A program made the translations under genes and the position numbers. Positions 49,235-59,572 of a DNA stretch of 64,000 nucleotides are shown in pieces (position 1 is the stretch's first letter; every line of letters begins with the position of its first letter). The notes beneath the pieces are model-generated. The model saw only the letters and a program-made list of their open reading frames with translations. It did not search any database and had not been told where the DNA came from. Source of the DNA: Burkholderia multivorans ATCC BAA-247 (GTDB lineage: Bacteria > Pseudomonadota > Gammaproteobacteria > Burkholderiales > Burkholderiaceae). The stretch is taken from contig NZ_CP009832.1 in the NCBI RefSeq assembly GCF_000959525.1, forward strand, positions 2,108,001 through 2,172,000, written 5' to 3'.

Positions 49235-49783
49235 ATGAAAACCGTGGGCGATAAACTCGAAGCTTTCACCGTCGTAGCCGCGAAGCCGGGCTTCAACAAT
49301 CACGAGGAAAACGGCCAGTCGGCGTTCGAGACCGTCACCGAAGCGTCGTTCCCGGGCAAGTGGAAGATCATCTACTTCTATCCGAAGGACTTCACGTTCG
49401 TGTGCCCGACGGAAATCGTCGAATTCGCAAAGCTCGCGAAGCAGTTCGAAGAGCGCGACGCCGTTCTGCTCGGCGGCAGCTCGGACAACGAATTCGTCAA
49501 GCTCGCATGGCGTCGTGAGCACAAGGACCTCGACAAGCTGAACCACTACTCGTTCGGCGACGTCAAGGGCGAACTGATCGACCAGCTCGGCGTGCGCGAC
49601 AAGGAAGCCGGCGTCGCACTGCGCGCAACGTTCATCGTCGATCCCGACAACACGATCCAGCACGTTTCGGTGAACAACCTGAACGTCGGCCGCAGCCCGG
49701 AAGAAATCCTGCGCATTCTGGACGGCCTGCAAACGGACGAACTGTGCCCGTGCAACCGCGCAATCGGCGGCGCAACGCTGTAA
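49235..49783 (+). CDS. ahpC: Alkyl hydroperoxide reductase C (peroxiredoxin)
   Basis: A 182-residue 2-Cys peroxiredoxin that reduces H2O2 and organic peroxides. The peroxidatic Cys57 is in FTFVCPTE; near the end Cys171 and Cys173 (DELCPCNRA) include the resolving cysteine. The three-cysteine form paired with ahpD, rather than ahpF, matches the Mycobacterium type of AhpC. The gene has a strong promoter with a candidate OxyR site and a GGAG ribosome-binding site. Confidence 0.97.
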   Translation: MKTVGDKLEAFTVVAAKPGFNNHEENGQSAFETVTEASFPGKWKIIYFYPKDFTFVCPTEIVEFAKLAKQFEERDAVLLGGSSDNEFVKLAWRREHKDLDKLNHYSFGDVKGELIDQLGVRDKEAGVALRATFIVDPDNTIQHVSVNNLNVGRSPEEILRILDGLQTDELCPCNRAIGGATL

Positions 49784-49798
49784 GCGCATCGATGCACG

Positions 49799-49836
49799 AA
49801 AGCCCGCGGCGCGCGTCCTGCCTGCGGGCTTTTTTC
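49799..49836 (+). terminator. Intercistronic terminator between ahpC and ahpD
   Basis: Arms AAAGCCCGC and GCGGGCTTT enclose a 16-base loop and are followed by a T run, 20 bases after the ahpC stop and before ahpD. Partial read-through would set the ahpC to ahpD ratio. Confidence 0.7.
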
Positions 49837-49860
49837 ACGGCCAACTCATAGGAGATATCA

Positions 49861-50388
49861 ATGGAATTCATCGATTCGATTAAGGCACGTATTCCCGACT
49901 ACGCGAAGGACATCCGTCTGAACCTCGACGGCACGATCTCGCGCTCGTCGCTCGAAGGCAACGATGCGGTCGGCGTCGCGCTGGCCGCGGCGGTCGCCGC
50001 GAAGAGCACGGTGCTCGTGAAGACGATCCGCGAAGCGAACGTGCTGTCGCCCGAAGAAACGCATGCCGCGCTGACCGCGGCCGCGCTTATGGGGATGAAC
50101 AACACCTGGTATCCGTACGTCGAGATGGCCGACGACGCCGATCTGAAGACGCAGCGCGCCGAACTGCGCATGGGCGCCTATGCGTCGCACGGCGGTGTCG
50201 ACAAGCGCAAGTTCGAGATGTACGCGCTCGCCGCATCGATCGTCGGCAAGTGCCACTTCTGCGTGAAGTCGCACTATGCGCTGCTGAAGAACGAGCAAGG
50301 CATGACCGTCACGCAGCTGCGCGACGTCGGCCGCATCGCGTCGGTGATCAACGCCGCCGCGCAGGTCATCGCCGCCGAAGGCGAATAA
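49861..50388 (+). CDS. ahpD: Alkyl hydroperoxide reductase AhpD
   Basis: A 175-residue carboxymuconolactone-decarboxylase-fold disulfide reductase that regenerates AhpC. The redox CxxC is Cys131 and Cys134 with His138 in VGKCHFCVKSHY, the positions known from M. tuberculosis AhpD, where Glu118-like acids take part in the proton relay (Glu119 here is in KRKFEMYAL). GGAG precedes the ATG. It is preceded by a hairpin and so may be made at lower level than AhpC. Confidence 0.96.
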   Translation: MEFIDSIKARIPDYAKDIRLNLDGTISRSSLEGNDAVGVALAAAVAAKSTVLVKTIREANVLSPEETHAALTAAALMGMNNTWYPYVEMADDADLKTQRAELRMGAYASHGGVDKRKFEMYALAASIVGKCHFCVKSHYALLKNEQGMTVTQLRDVGRIASVINAAAQVIAAEGE

Positions 50389-50432
50389 GCGATACCGCAG
50401 CGTCCGGCCTCGCCGGACGTGCGCCGCAAACG

Positions 50433-50468
50433 AAAATGCCACGCATCCGCGTGGCATTTCGCTTTTCC
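50433..50468 (+). terminator. Rho-independent terminator after ahpD
   Basis: Arms AAATGCCACGC and GCGTGGCATTT around ATCC, followed by CGCTTTT. It lies between convergent ahpD and ispF; a second small hairpin, CGTCCGGCCTCGCCGGACG, sits at 50401-50419. Confidence 0.7.
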
Positions 50469-50513
50469 GGGCGCCGTGCAGCGCCGGCTGCCGCGCTGCG
50501 CGGCACGCCGTTG

Positions 50514-50999
50514 TCACGCGCCCTGCTTCACGAGCAACGCGGCCGCCTGCGCCTCGATTCCTTCGCCGCGACCGAGATAGCCGAGCTTCTCGTTGGTCTT
50601 CGCCTTCACGTTCACGCGTTCGAGCGGCAGCCCGAGATCGGCCGCGATGTTCGCGCGCATCGCTTCGATGTGCGGCGCGAGCTTCGGCGCCTGCGCGATG
50701 ACCGTGCTGTCGACGTTCTGGATCGCGAAGCCGGCCGCCTTCACGCGCGCGACGCATTCGCGCAGCAGCACGCGGCTGTCGGCGCCCTTGAACGCGGCGT
50801 CGGTGTCGGAGAAATGACGGCCGATGTCGCCGAGCGCCGCCGCGCCGAACAGCGCGTCGGTGATCGCGTGCAGCAGTACGTCCGCGTCCGAGTGGCCGAG
50901 CAGGCCGCGCTCGTACGGAATCGACACGCCGCCGATGATGAGCGGGCGCCCCGCGACGAGCTGGTGCACGTCGTAGCCTTGTCCGATTCTGAAATCCAT
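50514..50999 (-). CDS. ispF: 2-C-methyl-D-erythritol 2,4-cyclodiphosphate synthase
   Basis: A 161-residue enzyme of the MEP isoprenoid pathway. The zinc ligands are Asp10 and His12 (GYDVHQL) and His44 ([13 protein letters not shown]). The CMP-site segment around [17 protein letters not shown] is present. It makes the cyclodiphosphate product from the CDP-ME-2P substrate. ispD lies 29 bases upstream on the same strand, the normal ispDF order. Confidence 0.97.
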
Positions 51000-51028
51000 G
51001 CGTGTTCCGATTGAGGAGAAATTGACAA

Positions 51029-51739
51029 TCACGAAGCGTTCGCGGCGCGCGCGAGAATTGCCTCCGCCAGCGCGAAATCTTCCGGATACGTGACCTTGAA
51101 GTTGCGCAGGCTGCCCTGCACGACGCGCGGCGTATGGCCGGACCATTCGATCGCGCTCGCCTCGTCGGTCAGGTCGTGCCCTTCGCGCTGCGCGCGCTGG
51201 ATCGCGTCGCGCAGCATGCCGATGCGAAACATCTGCGGCGTCTGCGCCTGCCACAGTGCGTCGCGCGGCTCGGTGCGCGCGATCGCGTCGCCGCCGGCCG
51301 GCACGCGCTTGAGCGTATCGGCGACGGGCAGCGCGACGATGCCGCCGACCGGATCGTCCTTCAACGTCGCGACCAGCGTGCGGATCAGTTCCGGCGTGAT
51401 GCCCGGGCGCGCGGCGTCGTGCACGAGCACCCAGTCGTGATCGGCCGCGCCGAATTCGGCAAGGCCGAGCAGCCCGTTGAGCACCGAGGCCTGCCGCGAC
51501 GCGCCGCCGCAGCGGCGCACCGCGAAGCGCAGCCCCGCGAAGCGGCGCGCATCGAAGTGCGTGTCGTCGGGGGCGAGCACGACGAGCGTCTGCGCGAATT
51601 CGCTGCACGCGTCGAACGCGGCCAGCGTGTAGTGCAGCAGCGCGCGGCCGGCGAGCGTCCGGTATTGCTTCGGCACGGCCGAGCCGGAACGGCTGCCCGT
51701 GCCGGCGCAGGGAATCAGGGCGAAAAGTCGGGGAGTCAC
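51029..51739 (-). CDS. ispD: 2-C-methyl-D-erythritol 4-phosphate cytidylyltransferase
   Basis: A 236-residue nucleotidyltransferase that makes CDP-ME from MEP and CTP. The N-terminal loop [18 protein letters not shown] binds CTP, with [18 protein letters not shown] and [18 protein letters not shown] later, matching the family. Translated just before ispF. mfd starts 106 bases away on the other strand. Confidence 0.97.
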
Positions 51740-51845
51740 GAAGGAGAACGCCGGAAAGGTGAAATCGAGAAGCGGATTTTATAATAGGTCTTTCGTCTCG
51801 GCCGCCGCCTTGCCATGCGCGCGCGTCCGCCACCCTGCCGTCCCT

Positions 51846-54800
51846 ATGCCAGACAACGCTTCCACCCCGTTCGCTTCGCCCGTTGCCCGCGTCAAGCCCG
51901 GCCAGCGGTTCGCCTTCGACGGCACGCACGGCTCCGCCGATGCGCTCGCCATCGCCCGCTACCTCGCCGACAACCGTGAACACGTGCCGCTGCTCGCCGT
52001 GATCTGCGCGAACGCGGTCGACGCGCAGCGTCTTTCGCAGGAAATCGGCTATTTCTCACCGGACGCGCGCGTGCGCTTGCTGCCGGACTGGGAAACGCTG
52101 CCGTACGACACGTTCTCGCCGCACCAGGATCTCGTGTCGGAGCGTCTCGCGACGCTGCACGATCTCGGCGAAGGCCGCTGCGACATCCTGCTCGTGCCGG
52201 CCACGACCGCGCTGTACCGGATGCCGCCCGCGTCGTTCATGGCCGCCTATACGTTCGCGTTCGCGCAGGGCGAGCGTCTCGACGAAGCGAAGCTGAAATC
52301 GCAGCTCACGCTCGCCGGCTACGAACACGTGAGCCAGGTCGTGCGGCCCGGCGAATACTGCGTGCGCGGCTCGCTGATCGACCTGTTCCCGATGGGCTCG
52401 CCGCTGCCGTACCGGATCGACCTGTTCGACGATCAGGTCGACTCGATCCGCGCGTTCGATCCCGACACGCAGCGCAGTCTCTACCCGGTGCGCGACGTGC
52501 GGCTGCTGCCGGGCCGCGAATTCCCGTTCGACGAAGCCGCGCGCACCGCGTTTCGCAGCCGCTGGCGCGAGACGTTCGAAGGCGACCCGAGCCGCGCGCC
52601 GATCTACAAGGACATCGGCAACGGCGTGCCGTCGGCCGGCATCGAGTATTACCTGCCGCTGTTCTTCGACGAAACCGCGACACTGTTCCACTATCTGCCG
52701 CAGAACGCGCATCTCGTGTTTGCCGGCGATCTCGACGCGGCGATCCGCCGCTTCACGGCCGATACCAGGCAGCGCTATGCGTTCCTGTCGCACGACCGCG
52801 AGCGGCCGATTCTCGAGCCGCAGCGGCTGTTCCTGTCGGACGACGATTTCTTCACGCTCGCCAAGCCGTTCGCGCGTCTCGTGCTGCCCGCGCAGCCGGC
52901 CGGCGGCTGGGCGACCGCGCTGCCCGAACTGACCGTCGACCGTCATGCCGACGATCCGCTCGCCGCGCTGCGTACCTTCGTCGAGACTTCCGGCAAACGC
53001 GTGCTGCTGACCGTCGAGTCGGCAGGCCGCCGCGAGACGATCCTGCAGCTGCTCGCCGAACATCGTCTGCGCCCCGCGTCGAACGATCATTTCGCCGGCT
53101 GGCTCGAGAGCGACGCGCGCTTCGCGCTCGGCGTCGCGCCGCTCGCGAACGGCTTCGCGGTGCCGGGCGAAGGCTATGCGATCGTCACCGAGACCGAGCT
53201 GTACGGCGCGCTCGGCCGTCGCGCGGGCCGCCGCCGGCAGGAACAGGCGAGCAACGTCGACGCGATGGTGCGCGACCTGTCCGAGCTGAAGGTCGGCGAC
53301 CCGGTCGTCCATGCGCAGCACGGGATCGGCCGCTACATGGGCCTCGTGTCGATGGATCTCGGCGAAGGCGAAACCGAATTCCTGCATCTCGAATACGCGG
53401 GCGAAAGCAAGCTGTACGTGCCCGTCGCGCAACTGCACGTGATCTCGCGCTACAGCGGCGCCGATCCCGACAGCGCGCCGCTGCATGCGCTCGGCTCCGG
53501 CCAGTGGGAGCGCGCGAAGCGCAAGGCTGCGCAGCAGATCCGCGATACGGCGGCCGAACTGCTGAACCTCTACGCGCGCCGCGCGGCGCGCGAAGGCCAT
53601 GCGTTCGCGCTTGATCCGCGCGACTACGTGAAGTTCGCGGAAAGCTTCGGCTTCGAGGAGACGCCCGACCAGGCCGCGGCGATCGCGGCCGTGATCGGCG
53701 ACATGACGAGCGGCAAGCCGATGGACCGCCTCGTGTGCGGCGACGTCGGCTTCGGCAAGACCGAAGTCGCGCTGCGTGCGGCGTTCATCGCGGTGATGGG
53801 CGGCAAGCAGGTCGCGCTGCTGTCGCCGACCACGCTGCTCGCCGAGCAGCATACGCAGACCTTCGCCGATCGCTTCGCGGACTGGCCGGTGCGCATCGTC
53901 GAGCTGTCGCGCTTCAAGACGACCAAGGAAGTGAACGCGGCGATCGCGCAGATCAACGAAGGCAGCGTCGACATCGTGATCGGCACGCACAAGCTGCTGT
54001 CGTCGGACGTGCAGTTCAAGCGGCTCGGCCTCGTGATCATCGACGAGGAACACCGCTTCGGCGTGCGCCAGAAGGAAGCGCTGAAGGCGCTGCGCGCGGA
54101 AGTGGACGTGCTGACGCTGACCGCCACGCCGATTCCGCGCACGCTCGGGATGGCGCTCGAAGGGCTGCGCGATTTCTCGGTGATCGCGACCGCGCCGCAG
54201 AAGCGGCTCGCGATCAAGACCTTCGTTCGCCGCGAGGAAGAAAGCGTGATCCGCGAGGCGATGCTGCGCGAGCTCAAGCGCGGCGGCCAGGTGTACTTCC
54301 TGCACAACGAGGTCGAGACGATCGAGAACCGCAAGGCGATGCTCGAGGAACTCGTGCCCGAGGCGCGCATCGTGATCGCGCACGGCCAGATGCACGAGCG
54401 CGAGCTCGAGCGCGTGATGCGCGATTTCGTCGCGCAGCGTGCGAACGTGCTGCTGTGTACGACGATCATCGAAACCGGCATCGACGTGCCGAGCGCGAAC
54501 ACGATCATCATGCACCGCGCGGACAAGTTCGGTCTCGCGCAGCTGCACCAGCTGCGCGGCCGCGTCGGCCGCTCGCACCACCAGGCGTATGCGTACCTGC
54601 TCGTCCACGATCCGCAGGCGCTCACCAAACAGGCGCAGCGCCGGCTCGAGGCGATCCAGCAGATGGAGGAACTCGGTTCGGGCTTCTATCTGGCGATGCA
54701 CGATCTCGAGATCCGCGGCACCGGCGAGGTGCTTGGCGACAAGCAGTCGGGCGAGATCCACGAGATCGGCTTCCAGCTCTATACGGAGATGCTCAACGAT

Positions 54801-55316
54801 GCGGTGAAGGCGCTGAAGAACGGCAAGGAGCCCGACCTCACCGCGCCGCTCGCCGCGACGACCGAGATCAACCTGCATGCGCCCGCGATCCTGCCGGCCG
54901 ACTACTGCGCGGACGTGCAGGAGCGGCTGTCGCTCTACAAGCGGCTCGCGAACTGCGAGCACGCCGATGCGATCGACGGCATTCAGGAAGAGCTGATCGA
55001 CCGCTTCGGCAAGCTGCCGCCGCAGGCGCAGGCGCTCGTCGAAACGCATCGGCTGCGGCTCGCCGCGAAACCGCTCGGCATCGTGAAGATCGACGCGAGC
55101 GAAGCCGCGATCGGGCTGCAGTTCGTGCCGAATCCGCCGATCGATCCGATGCGGATCATCGAGATGGTGCAGAAGCATCGGCACATCAAGCTCGCGGGCC
55201 AGGACAAGCTGCGCATCGAAACGCGCTCGCCCGATCTCGCGATCCGCGTGTCGACGATCAAGGAGACGCTGCGCGCGCTCGGGCATCGGCAGGACGCGGC
55301 AAGCGCCGCACGTTGA
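51846..55316 (+). CDS. mfd: Transcription-repair coupling factor Mfd
   Basis: An 1156-residue DNA translocase that removes stalled RNA polymerase and recruits UvrA. Domains in order: UvrB-like region (residues about 20-330), RNA-polymerase-interacting domain around [20 protein letters not shown], helicase with Walker [17 protein letters not shown] and Walker [16 protein letters not shown], motif [20 protein letters not shown], and the C-terminal TRCF domain. The length matches the family (about 1150). The start gives [12 protein letters not shown], the first in-frame ATG after ispD's divergent start region. Confidence 0.97.
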
Positions 55317-55491
55317 CGCGCAACGCGCGGCCCGCGCGCGACGGGCGACGGTGTGCGGCATGGTCCGCGCATCGGAGGCCCGTTTGCGGGCGGCGATACG
55401 GCGCGGCGATGCTGCACCGCACCGCGTGCGACGAAGGCGGGCCGGGGCGTTTTTGAGTATGATTTTCCCATTCATCTGACGGAGTTCTGCC

Positions 55492-56712
55492 ATGTCCACT
55501 CTCGACGCGACGACCCAACCGGCCGCCGATTCACGCGATCACGCACTCGTGGGCCTGCCCTGGGTCAAGCAGCTGGTGTCGATGGACACGACGAGCCGCG
55601 TGCCGAACCTCGGGCTGATCGAGACCGTGCGTGACGCGCTCGCCGCGAAAGGCATCGCGTCGACGATCACGCGCGATGCGCGCGAAGGCTGGGCGAACCT
55701 GTTCGCGACCGTGCCCGCGCACGACGGCTCGACGAACGGCGGCATCGTGCTGTCCGGGCACACCGACGTCGTGCCCGTCGACGGCCAGCAATGGGACAGC
55801 GATCCGTTCGCGCCGGACGTGCGCGACGATCGCCTGTACGGCCGCGGCACCTGCGACATGAAGGGCTTCATCGGCACGGCGCTCGCGCTGCTGCCCGAGA
55901 TGCAGGCGACCAAGCTCGCGAAGCCGATTCACTTCGCGCTGTCCTACGACGAAGAGATCGGCTGCGCCGGCGCGCCGCTGATGATCGCCGATCTCGTGAA
56001 GCGCGGCGTGCAGCCGTCGGGCTGCATCGTCGGCGAGCCCACGAGCATGCGTCCGATCATTGCGCACAAGGGCATCAACGCATACCGCTGCTGCGTGCGC
56101 GGCCATGCGGCGCATTCGTCGCTCACGCCCAAAGGGCTGAACGCGATCGAGTACGCGGCGCGCCTGATCTGCCATATCCGCGACATCGCCGATCGGTTCC
56201 GCGCGGAAGGCCCGTTCGATACGCTGTACGACGTGCCGTTCACGACCGCGCAGACGAGCACGATCCAGGGCGGCAACGCGATCAACACGGTGCCGGCCGA
56301 ATGCCGATTCGACTTCGAGTTCCGCAACCTGCCGACGCTCGACCCCGAGCAGATCTTCGCGCGCATCGAAGCGTATGCGAACGAGACGCTGCTGCCGCAG
56401 ATGCGTCGCGAGCATCCGAACGCGGCGATCGAGTTCTCGAAGATCGCGGCCGCGCCGGGGCTCGATGCGACCGAGCAGGCCGCGATCACGCAGCTCGTAC
56501 GGGCGCTGACGGCCGACCAGGACAAGCGCAAGGTTGCGTACGGCACCGAAGCGGGCCTGTTCGAACGCGCGGGCATTCCGAGCGTCGTGTGCGGACCCGG
56601 CAACATCGAGCAGGCTCACAAGCCGAACGAATATGTCGAACTCGCGCAGCTCGCCGCCTGCGAGCAGTTCCTGCGCAAGTTCATCCGCAGCATGTCGGTC
56701 GACGCACACTGA
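55492..56712 (+). CDS. argE: Acetylornithine deacetylase (M20 family)
   Basis: A 406-residue metal-dependent amidohydrolase. Metal-site segments are LSGHTDVVPVDGQQWDSDPF, GRGTCDMKGFIGTALALL, the Glu-Glu of SYDEEIGCAGAP and the C-terminal VCGPGNIEQAHKPNEYV. This pattern is that of ArgE, which makes ornithine from N-acetylornithine in arginine synthesis. Many beta-proteobacteria also use the ArgJ recycling route, so the main role could be another N-acyl amino acid. It precedes a threonine dehydratase-like gene by about 60 bases. Confidence 0.92.
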   Translation: MSTLDATTQPAADSRDHALVGLPWVKQLVSMDTTSRVPNLGLIETVRDALAAKGIASTITRDAREGWANLFATVPAHDGSTNGGIVLSGHTDVVPVDGQQWDSDPFAPDVRDDRLYGRGTCDMKGFIGTALALLPEMQATKLAKPIHFALSYDEEIGCAGAPLMIADLVKRGVQPSGCIVGEPTSMRPIIAHKGINAYRCCVRGHAAHSSLTPKGLNAIEYAARLICHIRDIADRFRAEGPFDTLYDVPFTTAQTSTIQGGNAINTVPAECRFDFEFRNLPTLDPEQIFARIEAYANETLLPQMRREHPNAAIEFSKIAAAPGLDATEQAAITQLVRALTADQDKRKVAYGTEAGLFERAGIPSVVCGPGNIEQAHKPNEYVELAQLAACEQFLRKFIRSMSVDAH

Positions 56713-56773
56713 CCGCTCTCTCGCCCGCCGGCCCGTGTGCGCGGGCCGGTTCATCTCCGCCACACGCCACGCC

Positions 56774-57793
56774 ATGTCGACTGAACCGCAGGGCCTCGTT
56801 CATACGACGATCGACGGCGAGCCGATTCCGACGCTCGACGAAATCGCCGCGCAGCATTTCGCGCTGACGCCGTGGGTCGCGCGCACGCCCGTGTTCGAGC
56901 GCGCCGATCTGCCGTCGCTCGAGGGCACGCACGTGAACTTCAAGTTCGAACTGCTGCAGGTGAGCGGCAGCTTCAAGGCGCGCGGCGCGTTCACGCACCT
57001 GCTCGCGCTCGACGACGCGCGCAAGAACGCGGGCGTCACCTGCGTATCGGCGGGCAACCATGCGGCGGCCGTCGCGTATGCGGCGATGCGGCTCGGCCAC
57101 GGCGCGAAGGTCGTGATGTTCCATACCGCGAGCCCGACGCGCATCGCGCAATGCAAGCAGTACCGCGCCGAAGTCGTGCTCGCGGGCAGCGCATCGCAGG
57201 CATTCGAGATCGTGCGGCGGATCGAGGCCGAGGAAGGCCGCTTCTTTATCCATCCGTTCAACGGCTATCACACGATTCTCGGCACCGCGACACTCGGCTA
57301 CGAATGGGCGACGCAGGCACCCGACCTCGACGCGGCGATCGTGCCGATCGGCGGCGGCGGGCTTGCGGCGGGCGCCGCGACCGCACTGCGTCTGGCGAAT
57401 CCACACGTGCACGTGTACGGCGTCGAGCCCGAAGGCGCCGACGCGATGAGCCGCAGCTTCGCGGCCAATCACACGATCAAGATGAGCGCGATGCAGACGA
57501 TCGCCGATTCGCTGATGGCCCCGCATACCGAGGAATACAGCTACCAGCTGTGCCGTCGTCATATCGACCGGATCGTCACGGTGTCCGACGACGCGCTGCG
57601 CGCGGCGATGCTGTTCCTGTTCGCGAACCTGAAGCTCGCGGTCGAGCCGGCGTGTGCGGCTGCACTCGCGGCGCTGCTCGGGCCGCTGCGCGAACCGCTG
57701 CAAGGCAAGCGCGTCGGCGTGCTGCTGTCGGGCACGAATACCGATCCGGCGACGCTCGGCATGCATCTCGCGCACGCGAAGCTGCAGCGCTGA
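56774..57793 (+). CDS. PLP-dependent threonine/serine dehydratase
   Basis: A 339-residue fold type II enzyme lacking the regulatory ACT domain. The PLP lysine is Lys68 in VSGSFKARGAF; the phosphate loop is PIGGGGLAAGAATAL; SAGNHAAAVAYAA is the substrate loop. It would deaminate threonine or serine to 2-oxo acids, like catabolic TdcB or the serine racemase group. It is not the long biosynthetic IlvA. Probably co-transcribed with the deacetylase gene upstream. Confidence 0.93.
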   Translation: MSTEPQGLVHTTIDGEPIPTLDEIAAQHFALTPWVARTPVFERADLPSLEGTHVNFKFELLQVSGSFKARGAFTHLLALDDARKNAGVTCVSAGNHAAAVAYAAMRLGHGAKVVMFHTASPTRIAQCKQYRAEVVLAGSASQAFEIVRRIEAEEGRFFIHPFNGYHTILGTATLGYEWATQAPDLDAAIVPIGGGGLAAGAATALRLANPHVHVYGVEPEGADAMSRSFAANHTIKMSAMQTIADSLMAPHTEEYSYQLCRRHIDRIVTVSDDALRAAMLFLFANLKLAVEPACAAALAALLGPLREPLQGKRVGVLLSGTNTDPATLGMHLAHAKLQR

Positions 57794-57927
57794 CGCGGGC
57801 GCGAGCGACCTAGGGTTATCCCCAGTTTGTGTTGACAGCCCTGTTGATAACTCGCCGAACAAGCCCGCAAGTGGTTGAACGGGCAGCGTTTTACGCGCGA
57901 GAAACGCGCTGGGCGCGAAATGGGCAG

Positions 57928-58404
57928 ATGCGGTGTGCGCGGCTGCGCATGCGCGCTGCCGCGTGGCGACGACGCGCGCGGCTCGCGATCGGCGCCGCGG
58001 CAATCGCGCTCGTCGCCGGTTGCGCGGGCACGCCCTCGCCTGTCGCAGGCATAGCGGGCGCATGTACGCAGCCCGGCCAGCACGCAGCGCTGCAGGCCGA
58101 TCTGCTGTTCGGTCGCGACATCGCGGGACGCGCGCCCGTCACCGATGCGGAGCGCGCGGCGTTCCTCGCGGATGTCATCACACCGCGATTTCGCGACGGC
58201 TTTACGTATTGGGACACGCACGGACAGTGGCGCGATCACGCGAGCGGGCGGATCACGCAGGAGGCAAGCTTCGTCGTGCGTATCGTCGCCGACGATACGC
58301 CGGACACGCGCACGCGGCTCGATGCGATCCGCGATGCGTATGCGCAACGGTTTCAGCAGGAATCGGTGGGTATTACGCTCGTGCCCGTTTGTGCGTCGTT
58401 CTGA
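57928..58404 (+). CDS. DUF3574-type lipoprotein
   Basis: A 158-residue protein starting at MRCARLRMRA with a lipobox ending at Cys32 (ALVAGC), so it is probably lipid-anchored. The mature part contains DVITPRFRDGFTYWDTHGQW and GRITQEASFVVRIVADDTP, which fit the DUF3574 family; function unknown. The start is uncertain: an in-frame extension reaches 57829, and another ATG lies seven codons later. The 130 bases upstream carry TTGACA and TTATCCCCA but no clear promoter. Confidence 0.75.
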   Translation: MRCARLRMRAAAWRRRARLAIGAAAIALVAGCAGTPSPVAGIAGACTQPGQHAALQADLLFGRDIAGRAPVTDAERAAFLADVITPRFRDGFTYWDTHGQWRDHASGRITQEASFVVRIVADDTPDTRTRLDAIRDAYAQRFQQESVGITLVPVCASF

Positions 58405-58534
58405 TCTTCGGGGAATTCTTGGGCGGCGCTTGTCGACTCGGAAGCGACGTTCATCATCGCCGAAAGCGGACCTTGCCGGGGTGCAGACCTGCGGTCCAGA
58501 ATCGGCGTTGATCGAGGTCAGCCGCGATCTACGT

Positions 58535-58936
58535 TTAGATGAGCGTGGCACCGCGGAAAACGTTATAGGGCGCGGATTCGAGGTTCAAGCGTTCAGGGAT
58601 TGGCAGTCCGTTGCAGCAGTAGTCGATTTCAACATAACTCAAATGGCCTGAATTATCGGCAAACAAAAGGATTTCAAGCGACCGCAACCCTTCAGAGCCA
58701 CTGTGATCGCGGAAGTCTGCTTCAAACACTAGACCGTAACCGTGTCCGCTAGTTGCTATTCTAGGCACCTCGTCGGGGGTGGTCATTGACAGTGCGAAAC
58801 TGTTGCACCCGCATTCACAAAACTCAACGATTTTGGCGTTCGCAAATTGGGCTGCTAGCGCATTGGCATTGGGAAATTGGCAGCGTTCAAGAATGAACGC
58901 AATCCAATAAGCTGCCCGGTCTTTGTCGTTTCGCAT
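58535..58936 (-). CDS. Hypothetical protein of the low-G+C pair (second gene)
   Basis: A 133-residue cytoplasmic protein, no signal or membrane span. It has several Cys (ERCQFPN, FCECGCNSFALSM, DYCCNGLP) and an acidic C-terminal half. I do not recognise a family; size, acidity and context are like immunity or antitoxin-type proteins, but that is only a resemblance. G+C is clearly below the neighbours. It follows the first gene by 17 bases with a weak ribosome-binding site, suggesting coupled translation. Confidence 0.7.
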   Translation of the reverse strand: MRNDKDRAAYWIAFILERCQFPNANALAAQFANAKIVEFCECGCNSFALSMTTPDEVPRIATSGHGYGLVFEADFRDHSGSEGLRSLEILLFADNSGHLSYVEIDYCCNGLPIPERLNLESAPYNVFRGATLI

Positions 58937-58953
58937 ATTGGGGCCCGGGTCTC

Positions 58954-59361
58954 TCAGGTAGGTTGCGGCTTGCGAGCACAAAAACCCCAATCTGTGGGCG
59001 AAAAAAACGAGAACCCTAGCTCGACGAGCGCGGACCGTAGTCGCTCGGTAAGCGTTATCCCATAGACCTCCAGGATCGAATAACCCGGATCGTACGAGTG
59101 ACAATTGTGGTGTTCGTCGACAGCATTGAGGATTGCATCGCACCAGCTTTCTTGATCCACACCATATTGAATGAACGTGGTAGCGCCGCCTTCCATGTTG
59201 AGCCTGGATGGGTTCGGCGATGCTCTCCAGATTTGCTCGGCAACAACAACATTCGCGGGAGTAGCAACAACCCATGTGTGTCGTACTTTCGCGGCCACTT
59301 CTTGGATACGAGCGCCGAAATCAGGGTCTACGATGAGTGCGACCGTGTTGTTCGTCGGCAT
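58954..59361 (-). CDS. Hypothetical protein of the low-G+C pair (first gene)
   Basis: A 135-residue protein, MPTNNTVALIVDPDFGARIQ and onward, with SYDPGYSILEVYGITLTERL in the second half. No signal peptide, no membrane span, no family recognised. AGAGGACGG before the ATG makes this start better than an in-frame ATG 22 codons upstream. A TTGACA lies on the minus strand at 59430-59435 as a possible -35. The gene shows lower G+C and a weaker codon bias than its neighbours, suggesting recent acquisition. No toxin, Rhs, CdiA or transposase gene is next to it. Confidence 0.7.
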   Translation of the reverse strand: MPTNNTVALIVDPDFGARIQEVAAKVRHTWVVATPANVVVAEQIWRASPNPSRLNMEGGATTFIQYGVDQESWCDAILNAVDEHHNCHSYDPGYSILEVYGITLTERLRSALVELGFSFFSPTDWGFCARKPQPT

Positions 59362-59515
59362 CCGTCCTCTCCCGTTGCTCGCAACTATCCCATGAGGAAC
59401 AGGCAGGTTGAAAGAATCCGATGGCAATTGTCAACGATTCAGCTAGCAATGTCGAATGTCAGAAACCGGCCGAACTCCGCCATTGCCCCCCAGCGCTCCC
59501 CAAAAATCCGAAACA

Positions 59516-59546
59516 AACAAAAAAACGGGCGCCCGAAGGCGCCCGT
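59516..59546 (-). terminator. Rho-independent terminator after mrcA
   Basis: Minus strand arms ACGGGCGCC and GGCGCCCGT around a TTCG tetraloop, followed by a run of seven T. Confidence 0.9.
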
Positions 59547-59572
59547 CGCATGGATGAGGAACAGCGCACAGC

